A model generated the notes under the pieces. That model saw only the letters and a program-made list of their open reading frames with translations. It was not told the DNA's origin and did not search any database. Source: JBBKXP01 sp038251315 (GTDB lineage: Bacteria; Pseudomonadota; Alphaproteobacteria; Rhodobacterales; Rhodobacteraceae). Taken from it: DNA of 19,690 bases. Both the position numbers and the translations under genes were made by a program. The DNA is taken from contig JBBSBK010000071.1 in the NCBI GenBank assembly GCA_038251315.1, positions 1-19,690 on the forward strand, given 5' to 3'. Shown here piece after piece: positions 9,094-15,873 of this stretch. Each line of letters opens with the position of its first letter. Position 1 is the first letter of the stretch.

Positions 9094-9128
9094 GGTGGAA
9101 AATCTGCGGTTTTGGCCAAATTTCCACC
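9094..9128. promoter_or_regulatory. Nested dyads upstream of the sulfate-activation gene
   Basis: GGTGGAAA (9094-9101) and TTTCCACC (9121-9128) form a perfect 8-bp inverted repeat around a 19-base interval that ends in the 10-base palindrome TTTGGCCAAA (9111-9120). A shorter hairpin, AGCCGC-GCA-GCGGCT (9078-9092), lies just beside it. The site is in the 147-base gap after trxB and about 100 bases before the sulfurylase start, so it could be an operator, or processing or terminator structure. The function is not known. Confidence 0.4.
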
Positions 9129-9144
9129 GCTTTCCAGGCCCGTT

Positions 9145-10149
9145 TCAAACGCCGACGCCCTGCGGCGCACCATAGCCCATCGGCAGAGTGGTATCCTTGT
9201 CGGTCACGTCGCCCATGGCCGCCAGCCAATGTTCGGCGTCCAGCGCCGCCATGCAGCCCATGCCGGCACTAGTCACCGCCTGCCGATAGCGGTGATCAGT
9301 GAGATCGCCGGCGGCGAAAACGCCCGGGATCGACGTCGCCGTCGATCCCGGCGTCACCGTGACGTAACCGCCGTTATGCAGTTCCAGTTGATCCTGGACC
9401 AGTTCGGACGCCGGTGCGTGGCCGATGGCGATGAACACGCCCTTGGCCGGGATTTCGGTGATCGCGCCGGTGGCGGTGTGCCGGACCCGCACGCCCTCCA
9501 CACCCCGCGGATTATCGGTGCCGATCACCTCGGCCAATTCGTGAAACCACAGGGTTTCGATCTTGGGATGCTTGAACAGGCGATCCTGCAGGATCTTTTC
9601 GGCGCGCAGGGTATCGCGCCGGTGGATCAGGGTGACCTTGGACGCAAAATTGGTCAGGAAAAGGGCCTCTTCCACCGCCGTGTTGCCGCCGCCGATCACG
9701 ACAATCTCATGCCCCCGGTAGAAAAACCCGTCGCAGGTGGCGCAGGCCGACACGCCGAAACCCTTGAACTTTTCCTCGGACGGCAGGCCGAGCCATTTCG
9801 CCCGCGCACCGGTCGCCAGAATGACCGCGTCGGCGGTGTAAACGGTACCACTGTCCGATTGAGCGGTGAACGGGCGCTGCGAAAGGTCCAGATCGGTGAT
9901 GATGTCCATGACCACGTCGCAGCCCATTTCGCGGGCGTGGGCCTCCATCCGCACCATCAGGTCGGGGCCCTGAACCTGGGTGTCGCCGGGCCAGTTTTCA
10001 ACTTCGGTTGTGGTGGTCAGCTGACCGCCCGGTTCGATGCCCTGCACTAGAACCGGCTCCAGCATCGCCCGCGCGGCATAGACCCCGGCGGTGTATCCGG
10101 CAGGTCCAGAGCCGATGATCAAAGCGCGGGTGTGACGAGTCGAGGACAT
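9145..10149 (-). CDS. trxB: Thioredoxin-disulfide reductase
   Basis: A 334-residue NADPH- and FAD-dependent reductase that recycles thioredoxin. It has the N-terminal FAD motif IIGSGPAGYTAGVYAAR (11-27), the redox-active CATC (Cys136, Cys139) in VSACATCDGFFYRG, the NADPH-binding VVIGGGNTAVEEALFL with HRRDTLRAEK, and the C-terminal FAD segment GVFAAGDLTDHRYRQ. I chose the ATG at 10149 because AAAAAAGG lies about nine bases upstream and the FAD motif follows at once. The frame stays open upstream, but that part is the divergent promoter region and antisense to the Lrp gene. Its reducing power feeds reductive sulfate assimilation and deoxyribonucleotide synthesis. Confidence 0.97.
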   Translation of the reverse strand: MSSTRHTRALIIGSGPAGYTAGVYAARAMLEPVLVQGIEPGGQLTTTTEVENWPGDTQVQGPDLMVRMEAHAREMGCDVVMDIITDLDLSQRPFTAQSDSGTVYTADAVILATGARAKWLGLPSEEKFKGFGVSACATCDGFFYRGHEIVVIGGGNTAVEEALFLTNFASKVTLIHRRDTLRAEKILQDRLFKHPKIETLWFHELAEVIGTDNPRGVEGVRVRHTATGAITEIPAKGVFIAIGHAPASELVQDQLELHNGGYVTVTPGSTATSIPGVFAAGDLTDHRYRQAVTSAGMGCMAALDAEHWLAAMGDVTDKDTTLPMGYGAPQGVGV

Positions 10150-10174
10150 GGCAGCAGCCTTTTTTGAAGCAGGA

Positions 10175-10205
10175 ATTATCCCTTTGATATAGAGATCAGT
10201 GTCAA
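10175..10205 (-). promoter_or_regulatory. Probable sigma-70 type promoter of trxB
   Basis: On the minus strand, a perfect TTGACA (10205-10200) is followed after 19 bases by GATAAT (10180-10175; 5 of 6 matches to TATAAT). Transcription would start near 10168, leaving a short leader that holds the AAGG ribosome site. The long spacer lowers confidence. Confidence 0.5.
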
Positions 10206-10245
10206 GGGTTGAAAGGCGGGGCAAACGCGTGTTTTTGCGGAAAGG

Positions 10246-10304
10246 ATATTGCGCAGCCGTGAAATAATATTGCGCCACTGGCGGTTTTCGCCTACATATT
10301 GCAA
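10246..10304. promoter_or_regulatory. Three ATATTGC direct repeats, candidate Lrp-type operator
   Basis: ATATTGCGC occurs at 10246-10254 and 10267-10275, and ATATTGCAA at 10296-10304. The first two are 21 bases apart (two helical turns), the third 29 further on. They fill the region just upstream of the Lrp/AsnC gene, within the 175-base divergent gap to trxB. Lrp-type regulators commonly autoregulate through several phased sites, so these are candidate autoregulatory sites (inference). Confidence 0.45.
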
Positions 10305-10324
10305 AACAATCGTAGGAAAATATC

Positions 10325-10825
10325 ATGCCTGGTGCCAAACTGGACGAAATTGACCGCATGATCCTGTCCGAATTGCAGGCCGACGGGCGGATGACGAATG
10401 TGGAACTGGCCAAGCGGGTGGGTATTTCAGCCCCGCCCTGCCTGCGCCGGGTCCGCACGCTTGAAGAACAGGGGTTCATCCGCGGCTATCACGCCGACAT
10501 CAATCCCCGCGAACTGGGGTTCGAGGTGCAGGTGTTTGCCATGGTCGGGTTGGTCAAACAGGCCGAGGCGGACCTGAGCGCGTTCGAGGCCAAGTGCAGG
10601 GGTTGGCCGCTTGTGCGCGAATGTCACATGCTGAACGGCGAGGTCGATTTCATCCTCAAATGCGTCGCGCCCGATCTGCGGTCATTCCAGACGTTTCTGA
10701 CCGAAGACCTGACCGCAGCCCCCAACGTCGCATCAGTCAAGACATCGCTGGTGATCCGCGGTGCCAAAGACGAACCCGGGGTGCCCTTCGAGGTGTTGGA
10801 AGAACGCTTGCGCCGGAACGCCTGA
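10325..10825 (+). CDS. Lrp/AsnC-family transcriptional regulator
   Basis: A 166-residue regulator with an N-terminal winged helix-turn-helix (LDEIDRMILSELQADGRMTN, then ELAKRVGISAPPCLRRVRTL, about residues 6-45) and a C-terminal RAM/AsnC effector domain (AMVGLV, then GEVDFILKCVAPDLRSFQTF). Such proteins form octamers and sense amino acids. It is divergent from trxB, a pairing I recall as recurrent in Rhodobacteraceae. The ATG at 10325 follows GTAGGAAAATATC, a usable ribosome site. The gene converges with the Hint-domain gene, leaving only six bases between the stops. The effector and targets cannot be told from sequence. Confidence 0.93.
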   Translation: MPGAKLDEIDRMILSELQADGRMTNVELAKRVGISAPPCLRRVRTLEEQGFIRGYHADINPRELGFEVQVFAMVGLVKQAEADLSAFEAKCRGWPLVRECHMLNGEVDFILKCVAPDLRSFQTFLTEDLTAAPNVASVKTSLVIRGAKDEPGVPFEVLEERLRRNA

Positions 10826-10831
10826 ACCGCG

Positions 10832-11515
10832 TCAGGCCGCGTTGAACAGGTCGAGATCGGATAGCCGCAACCGACGATAGTCGGACGGGCCGAAATCCGA
10901 CAGGTCACGCACCTGCGGGAACAGCGACAGGAACAGCGCCAGCATGTCGCCTTTGAGGCCCAGCATCGGGGCAGCACCGGGGTGATAGCTTTCGATGGCG
11001 ACGCCGTTGGCGGTGATCGTCTGATGTTCTGCGAACCCCAGATGATAGACCTGCACCGCCGTCATCGGCGTCAGTTCGACGACCGACACACCGTCGTAGA
11101 AATCGCGCGCCGGTATGAACGCGCCCTCGGCCCCGGTCAGCACCCTGATACCGGGGGCGCGGTGGAACAGGCGGGCGCTGGGGCCAAGCACCAGATCGGC
11201 AGCAGGCCGGGCGGGGCCGAACGTGTCGGCGCCTATCCGCGTCAGGTGGCCCATCGCCCGCGATTGACCGACGGCATGCGGGACGACGGCGCAGGATCCG
11301 CGCCAGATCAGCGTCTGAAACCCGTTGTCGACGGTGCGGACTCGATCGCCCGGCAGCAGATCTTCGACCGCGACAGGGCCGTTTTCAGTTGGCAGGATGG
11401 CGCCACGGGCGAGCGCGGCAAACGCCTCTTCGAATGCCGGGACGGCGGGGGCGATGCGGCTGAATTCGTGGATGTCGCCCGACCTGTTCAGATGGACGAC
11501 CTCATACTTGCGCAT
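10832..11515 (-). CDS. Hint-domain protein without the expected nucleophile
   Basis: A 227-residue protein with one Hint (hedgehog/intein-type) fold. The opening strand is ARGAILPTENGPVAVEDLLP (about 36-55), then GDRVRTVDNGFQTLIWRGS. A late block has HQTITANGVAIESYHPG, matching the closing strands. Many Hint domains start with a nucleophilic Cys four residues before the first Gly; here that position is Ala34, so self-cleavage chemistry is not expected. I chose the ATG at 11515 because GC at third codon positions is high after it and low before it. Upstream ATGs at 11629 (with AAGGTG in front) and 11689 are alternatives. Related single-Hint proteins are frequent in Rhodobacteraceae with unknown function. 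Confidence 0.78.
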   Translation of the reverse strand: MRKYEVVHLNRSGDIHEFSRIAPAVPAFEEAFAALARGAILPTENGPVAVEDLLPGDRVRTVDNGFQTLIWRGSCAVVPHAVGQSRAMGHLTRIGADTFGPARPAADLVLGPSARLFHRAPGIRVLTGAEGAFIPARDFYDGVSVVELTPMTAVQVYHLGFAEHQTITANGVAIESYHPGAAPMLGLKGDMLALFLSLFPQVRDLSDFGPSDYRRLRLSDLDLFNAA

Positions 11516-11949
11516 AAGAGGCTGACTGCGCTGAGGCCGTCCTTCTGGTCGAGCAAATCGGTCAAAGTGGACCGGAGGAAACTTATTACCCGTCGCAAGG
11601 CCAGCGGCGGTTGGTGGGGTCATCTTCATGCGAACACCTTGCGGTTGGTCACACATCTGTCGGCCCCACCGACAACATATGAGGGACATTGCTGTTGGGT
11701 GGACTTTGCCGGAGCCGCGGTTGCGCTGTCAAAGTTTCCCGGCTTTTGGGCGGTCCATGCGACCAATCCCCGCCTGATCTGCGGGATTGTCGCGCCCGCG
11801 CAGACAAAGCCGCCACATTCCGATTCGATGCGGCCGCGATACTTGTGGCGGCCAGAGGACGGCCCGAAACAACAAAACCGCCCCGCTTGGGACGGGACGG
11901 CTTTCAGGGAGGGACGCAGCTATTGCGCCACGAGGAAACTGTCAGGCAG
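11516..11949. other. Intergenic stretch without a supported gene
   Basis: Apart from the minus-strand terminator at 11870-11900, this stretch carries only weak overlapping open frames on both strands with no ribosome site, no family motif and low third-position GC. It should hold the promoter and leader of the Hint-domain gene. A TTGACA lies on the minus strand near 11729-11734, but I see no matching -10 box. Confidence 0.5.
11870..11900 (-). terminator. Intrinsic terminator after the 57-residue gene
   Basis: Read on the minus strand, CCGTCCCG (11900-11893) and CGGGGCGG (11885-11878) form an 8-bp stem with one G-U pair around a 7-base loop, followed by TTTTGTTG. It lies about 50 bases past the stop of the small gene at 11950 and independently supports transcription from that gene. 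Confidence 0.72.
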
Positions 11950-12123
11950 TCATGCGGTCGCCCGCCTCGGCATGGTCGCCAAAGTCGGTGCAGTATTGCG
12001 CCGGGCGATCATCGCGGCGCGGCGCAGCCCACGTTCCCATGGCATCCGGGTGGTGCATTTGGCGGATTCTGCCAGCAGGTTGATCATCCAGCGAGCCTTG
12101 GGTTTCATTATCGGGGTTGTCAT
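11950..12123 (-). CDS. Small basic hypothetical protein, 57 residues
   Basis: An open frame from ATG at 12123 to TGA at 11950-11952, starting MTTPIMKPKARWMINLLAES and including RMPWERGLRRAAMIARR. It is rich in Arg and Lys, has two Trp, and shows one amphipathic N-terminal helix followed by a basic segment. Support comes from a ribosome site AAAGG nine bases upstream, about 77% GC at third codon positions, and a following intrinsic terminator on the same strand. I recall similar short W/PW-R-RR proteins in Rhodobacteraceae but cannot name a family. No function is assigned. Overlapping longer frames on either strand lack these signals. Confidence 0.72.
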   Translation of the reverse strand: MTTPIMKPKARWMINLLAESAKCTTRMPWERGLRRAAMIARRNTAPTLATMPRRATA

Positions 12124-12339
12124 GGTGTGCGACCTTTGAGATTGATTGCGGCGTTGATCCGAACCTGACCCACCATCGCGGCAGCAATTTGACCCGTGGT
12201 TAATTTCCCAAAGTTTCTTTCGGTGCGATTATGGCACAAGCGACCGAGCTCGCCGATCACGCAAATCGCTTGAATTGTGGGCTTTGCTGGGCCGCACGGC
12301 AACCATCCACACGCCCGCCTCGCCGTATTTTCGCCCCGT

Positions 12340-13095
12340 TTACAGCCTGATTGCTGAAATCAGCCGCCCGTAGTCCGCCTCGCGCGCGTGTACCGATCGG
12401 CGGTAGCTGAAGAACCGGTCGGCATCGGTATAGGTGCAATGACGGGTCCATTCGGCCTGCCCAACCCCCGCCTGCCGCAACCGGTGCAGGCCGAAGCCAG
12501 GCAGATCGAAATGCAACCGGTCGCCGCGCCCCCGGGCGAAGAACCGGCCATGCGCCGTACCGGCATCCATGAAGGTTTCAAAGAATTCCGGCCCGACCTC
12601 ATAAGCCCGTTGGCTGATCGATGGGCCGATCACGGCGACAATCTGCCCACGCACTGCGCCTAACTGCTCCATCGCGTCCAGCGTCGCCTCGAGCACGCCG
12701 TGCAGCGCGCCTTTCCAGCCGGCGTGTGCCGCCCCGATGACGCCCGCGACCGAATCGGCGAACAGCACCGGCTGACAATCAGCCGCCAGCACCGACAGCG
12801 CGACGCCGGGTGTCGCCGTGACCATCGCATCGGCCCTGGGTCGGGCGGCGGTGGGGCCAGCGACGTGGATCGCATCGGCGGAATGGACCTGATGCACGCC
12901 GACCAGTGCCCCCTGATCCACCCCAAGTGCCCCAGCCACCCGGTCCCGGTTGATCGCCACCACATCGTCCTGATCGCTGCTGCCATAGCCGCAATTCAGC
13001 CCGGCGAACACGCCCGACGATGCTCCGCCCGCACGGCCAAAGAATCCGTGCCTTACAGGCCCTAGCGCAGCGGCAGTGATGATGTCGAGCGTCAT
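12340..13095 (-). CDS. pgeF: PgeF/YfiH-type multicopper-fold purine nucleoside enzyme
   Basis: A 251-residue laccase-domain (DUF152) protein. The metal- and substrate-site motifs are all present: GVHQVHSADAIHV, VLAADCQPVLFAD, GAAHAGWKGALHGV, IGPSISQRAYEVG and FFSYRRS near the end. Family members were long called polyphenol oxidases. They are now known for purine-nucleoside phosphorylase/adenosine deaminase activity (FAMIN-like) and, in Escherichia coli, for editing misincorporated serine in peptidoglycan precursors. The start overlaps the midA-like stop in ATGA (13092-13095), so this is the last gene of the lgt-midA-pgeF unit. Confidence 0.94.
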   Translation of the reverse strand: MTLDIITAAALGPVRHGFFGRAGGASSGVFAGLNCGYGSSDQDDVVAINRDRVAGALGVDQGALVGVHQVHSADAIHVAGPTAARPRADAMVTATPGVALSVLAADCQPVLFADSVAGVIGAAHAGWKGALHGVLEATLDAMEQLGAVRGQIVAVIGPSISQRAYEVGPEFFETFMDAGTAHGRFFARGRGDRLHFDLPGFGLHRLRQAGVGQAEWTRHCTYTDADRFFSYRRSVHAREADYGRLISAIRL

Positions 13096-14150
13096 GTGGC
13101 AAGCCCCGGCAGCGGCGGCGCATCCGGCGGACGCAGCCCCATTACCTTGAACAAGACACCCATTTCGTCCACGTGGGTCAAGCGGCGATGTGCGGCGTGG
13201 TGGCTTTCCAGCGCGGCACCAGTCAGCTTAGCGGCCAAGGCGGCGGCGCGTTGCCCGATCCCCAGGCGGTCAAGGAAAGCGCCCTGCGTCGTCAGCCGGG
13301 TCGGCACAGTCGGACTTGCTGCGGCAGCGATTGCGGCAAAGTCGACGTGTGCCGACAGATCCGCCTGACCCGGGGCGGCAAACGGATCGGCCGAGGCGTG
13401 GCTCCGCAATGCCTGAAACGTATCGCCCAGCGATTGCCAGTCGCCATAATCGACGATCAGGGCCGCGCCGCCATGGCTGGCGATCCGTGTGCCGACGGCA
13501 TGGACGATCCCCGGCAGGGCGGGACATATTTCCACGATGTCGCTGTCCTGCGTGTCGGCCAGCCGGTGATCGAGCGCCGTCAGCGGGCTTGACGGCCCCA
13601 GACCAGGAGCAAGGCCGTCGCCCGTCACCCCGACCATCACTTCGCGCCAGCCGGTCCCATCGCGACGGAACTGTCGGATCGGCAGGGCGTCAAAGAATTC
13701 GTTGGCGATGATGTAAAGCGGCGCATTTGGCAGGGTGGCGACGCTGGCATGCCATGTCGCGCCCGTCATGCGGCTCGCCTGTTCGGCACGCAGGGTTGGC
13801 GAGGTTTCGACCAGATGCACCGTCAACGCGGCATGAAACCCCGGCACTCTGCGCGTCGCGCGCAGGATATCGGCCATGCACGTGCCACGCCCCGGCCCCA
13901 ACTCGGCCAGCGTGACGCGCGCCGGACTTCCCTGATCCAGCCAGGCCTGCGCCAGCGCCAGCCCGACCAGTTCGCCGAACATCTGCGACACTTCGGGCGC
14001 GGTGGTGAAATCGCCGGCTGCCCCCAGGGGGTCACGGGTGGCATAATACCCGTGGTCCGGGTGCATCAGGCACTCGGCCATATAGTCGGCCAGCGTGATC
14101 GGCCCCGTGGCGGCGATCCTTGCGGCGATCATCGCCCCAAGCGGAGTCAT
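13092..14150 (-). CDS. MidA/NDUFAF7-family class I SAM methyltransferase
   Basis: A 352-residue protein of the family that in mitochondria (NDUFAF7/MidA) methylates an arginine of a complex I subunit. Signatures in order are LADYMAECLMHPDHGYYATR, GAAGDFTTAPEVSQMFGELV, the SAM loop LAELGPGRGTCMADILRA, VHLVETSPTLRAEQ, IIANEFFDALPIRQF and ALIVDYGDW. The bacterial role is less clear; a part in respiratory-complex assembly is inferred. The true start is the ATG at 14150. The frame is open far upstream, but that part reads antisense-like inside lgt. It overlaps lgt by ATGA (14147-14150) and pgeF by ATGA, which shows tight translational coupling. Confidence 0.93.
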   Translation of the reverse strand: MTPLGAMIAARIAATGPITLADYMAECLMHPDHGYYATRDPLGAAGDFTTAPEVSQMFGELVGLALAQAWLDQGSPARVTLAELGPGRGTCMADILRATRRVPGFHAALTVHLVETSPTLRAEQASRMTGATWHASVATLPNAPLYIIANEFFDALPIRQFRRDGTGWREVMVGVTGDGLAPGLGPSSPLTALDHRLADTQDSDIVEICPALPGIVHAVGTRIASHGGAALIVDYGDWQSLGDTFQALRSHASADPFAAPGQADLSAHVDFAAIAAAASPTVPTRLTTQGAFLDRLGIGQRAAALAAKLTGAALESHHAAHRRLTHVDEMGVLFKVMGLRPPDAPPLPGLAT

Positions 14151-15031
14151 CGGTCCTTGCGGGCATGCGCCACGATGGCGATGCCGAAAAGGATCATCGG
14201 CACGGTCAGCAGTTGCCCCATGGTCAACCCGTAACCGTTCATATGCACGGCCAGCCCCAAGGGATTGCCGGGGCTTTGAAACTGCGTATCCGGCTGACGG
14301 ACGAATTCGACGAGAAACCGGGCGAAACCATAGCCCGCGACAAAGGTGCCGGTCAGCAGCCAAGGCCGTTTCAGGCCGCCCCAACGAAATGCCATCAGGC
14401 ACAGCAGGGCCAGCAGCACCGCCCCCTCGAGTGTCGCCTCGTAAAGCTGCGAGGGATGCCGGGCGCACAGCGTCGTCGCGGTGGCGCAAGCCTGCGCCGC
14501 CTCGCCAGGGAAGATCACCCCCCACGGCAGATCGGTCGGGCGGCCCCACAGCTCGGCATTGATGAAATTCGCGATCCGTCCCAGCAGGATCGCGGGGGGC
14601 GAGGCCAGCGCGATGCTGTCGGCCACGGACCCGACGTGCAGGACATGACGGCGCGAAAACAGCACGATTGCCAGAATGACGCCGATCAGCCCGCCATGAA
14701 ACGACATCCCGCCCTCCCACAGGATCGGGATTTGCAGCGGATTGGCCAGATAGAAGGCCGGTTTGTAGAACAGCACGTAGCCGAGGCGCCCGCCGCCGAT
14801 GATCCCGACGATGATCCAGGTCAACAGGTTTTCCAGTTGTTCCGGGGTCATCGCGGGGGTGTCGTTGCGCCACAGTACGGGGCGTTTCAAGGCGGCGACG
14901 GCGATCCGCCAACCGATGATGATGCCGACGATATAGGCCAGCGCATACCAGCGCAGGGCGAACTGGAACCCGAACAGCGCGACGCTGAAAATCTCTGGCG
15001 ACAGATTGGGAAATGGGATGCCGGTCTGCAT
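14147..15031 (-). CDS. lgt: Prolipoprotein diacylglyceryl transferase
   Basis: A 294-residue inner-membrane enzyme that transfers diacylglycerol from phosphatidylglycerol to the lipobox cysteine of prolipoproteins. About seven hydrophobic segments are visible. The Lgt signature appears as GRIANFINAELWGRPTDLPW, preceded by MSFHGGLIGVILA (conserved His) and followed by RHPSQLYEATLEG and YGFARFLVEFVRQPD. AGGT precedes the ATG at 15031. It heads a three-gene unit with the midA-like and pgeF genes and is divergent from the UbiK-like gene across a 105-base gap. Confidence 0.97.
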   Translation of the reverse strand: MQTGIPFPNLSPEIFSVALFGFQFALRWYALAYIVGIIIGWRIAVAALKRPVLWRNDTPAMTPEQLENLLTWIIVGIIGGGRLGYVLFYKPAFYLANPLQIPILWEGGMSFHGGLIGVILAIVLFSRRHVLHVGSVADSIALASPPAILLGRIANFINAELWGRPTDLPWGVIFPGEAAQACATATTLCARHPSQLYEATLEGAVLLALLCLMAFRWGGLKRPWLLTGTFVAGYGFARFLVEFVRQPDTQFQSPGNPLGLAVHMNGYGLTMGQLLTVPMILFGIAIVAHARKDR

Positions 15032-15136
15032 GCCGCTTACCTGCGCGGGGGGGTGGACAAAGTCAACATCACCCGACGCTTGTGCGCGGCCATTGGGCGA
15101 CCCATATAGAGGGCAACCAGAAATCCGGAGGCTGCA

Positions 15137-15397
15137 ATGACCACACGCAACAAGATCATGGACGACCTGAGCCAGTTGATGACGAACGCGATGGGCGTCG
15201 CCCAGGGCGCCAAGGACGAGGCCAACAATGCGCTCAAATCGATGATGGACCGCTGGCTGGCCGACCGCAATCTGGTGACGCGCGAAGAATTCGACGCCGT
15301 CCGTGCGATGGCCCAGAAAGCGCGCGAAGAAAACGCCGCGCTGCTGGCGCGGATCGACGCACTGGAAGGCAAGAAGGCGAAAAAGACCGGCGCTTGA
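15137..15397 (+). CDS. UbiK/BMFP-domain accessory protein
   Basis: An 86-residue protein whose N-terminal helix (MTTRNKIMDDLSQLMTNAMG) is amphipathic and whose C-terminal half forms a coiled coil around VTREEFDAVRAMAQKAREEN and ALLARIDALEGKK. This is the usual build of BMFP (YqiC/UbiK) proteins: trimerising, membrane-associated, and in enterobacteria an accessory factor for ubiquinone synthesis. The ATG at 15137 is preceded by a strong CCGGAGG (15124-15130). It is divergent from lgt. The KKAKKTGA tail is short and basic, as usual for the family. Confidence 0.87.
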   Translation: MTTRNKIMDDLSQLMTNAMGVAQGAKDEANNALKSMMDRWLADRNLVTREEFDAVRAMAQKAREENAALLARIDALEGKKAKKTGA

Positions 15398-15424
15398 AGG
15401 TGCTTCGCGCCCAGTCGTAGCGCG

Positions 15425-15627
15425 CTAGGACTTTGTCATGGTTGCCGCGACCAGAGCATTTGCGTGACCATGACCCAGCCCGTGTTCGGCCATGAGCCAG
15501 TTGACGATCTGCTTCTGCTTCATCCCCGCGTTGGCGCGGATCATCGCCTGTCAGTCGGCGATCGGCCGACCATACCTGGCTTTGATCGACGGAAAAAGGA
15601 CGCCGGGCCTTTGATTTTTTCGGTCAT
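15425..15627 (-). pseudogene. Degraded DUF4287 gene (frameshift plus nonsense)
   Basis: On the minus strand, ATG at 15627 gives MTEKIKGPASFF. Then one base appears lost near 15590-15592. In the shifted frame the sequence continues PSIKARYGRPIAD, then an in-frame TGA (15553-15551) where family members carry Trp, then QAMIRANAGMKQKQIVNWL, then MAEHGLGHGHANALVAATMT, and a TAG at 15427-15425. The joined product matches the short DUF4287 family, whose members read roughly GPASYFPSIE, YGRPIADW and HGLGHGHANALV. Two separate lesions in one 200-base gene argue for true decay rather than one sequencing error. The function of DUF4287 is unknown. Confidence 0.82.
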
Positions 15628-15824
15628 CCGAACCTCGGCGGACATGCGACCCGCGCGTGATCCCTCGCCTGCCGCTTTGGCGGGCGCAATCGCCACGGCA
15701 TTGCGAAATATCTGTGACGGAAGGGTTATCCCCAAGAAATGACTTTACAGGACTCTGTGGCGCGTCCACCATATCTCGTAGGGGCAAACAGGCAACGCTA
15801 CCGTCCCTTGAGCAGGCACATAGC

Positions 15825-15851
15825 GCCCTGGGTGTTCCCAAAAACCAGGGC
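15825..15851 (+). promoter_or_regulatory. Hairpin in the leader of the YbjN-domain gene
   Basis: GCCCTGG (15825-15831) and CCAGGGC (15845-15851) form a perfect 7-bp stem with an A-rich 13-base loop, ending 22 bases before the ATG at 15874. It could modulate translation or mRNA stability. No known riboswitch class is recognised. The rest of 15628-15824 shows nothing identifiable. Confidence 0.35.
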
Positions 15852-15873
15852 CATAACAAAAGAGGCCGAGCAG

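Noticed and set aside
10150..10479. A 110-residue N-terminal extension of thioredoxin reductase
   Set aside because: It lies in the divergent promoter region and antisense to the Lrp gene. The FAD motif and ribosome site place the start at 10149.
10982..12139. A 385-codon plus-strand frame opposite the Hint-domain gene and the small basic gene
   Set aside because: Its first half is antisense to the Hint domain and the rest crosses a minus-strand terminator. It has no ribosome site and no domain-like sequence.
12347..12363. CTGATT-GCTGA-AATCAG hairpin at the 3' end of pgeF as a terminator
   Set aside because: The stem is only 6 bp, lies partly within the coding region and has no T-run after it on the minus strand.
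14151..14912. N-terminal extension of the midA-like frame to 606 codons, resembling a gene fusion
   Set aside because: The extra part is another reading frame of lgt and has an arginine-rich composition typical of shadow frames. The real start at 14150 overlaps the lgt stop as ATGA.
15725..15733. TTATCCCCA, one mismatch from a DnaA box
   Set aside because: It is a single isolated match with no cluster, no AT-rich unwinding region and no origin-linked genes nearby.
15464..15742. A 92-codon plus-strand frame between the UbiK-like and YbjN genes
   Set aside because: It runs antisense to the DUF4287 pseudogene, whose protein-level similarity explains the sequence better.
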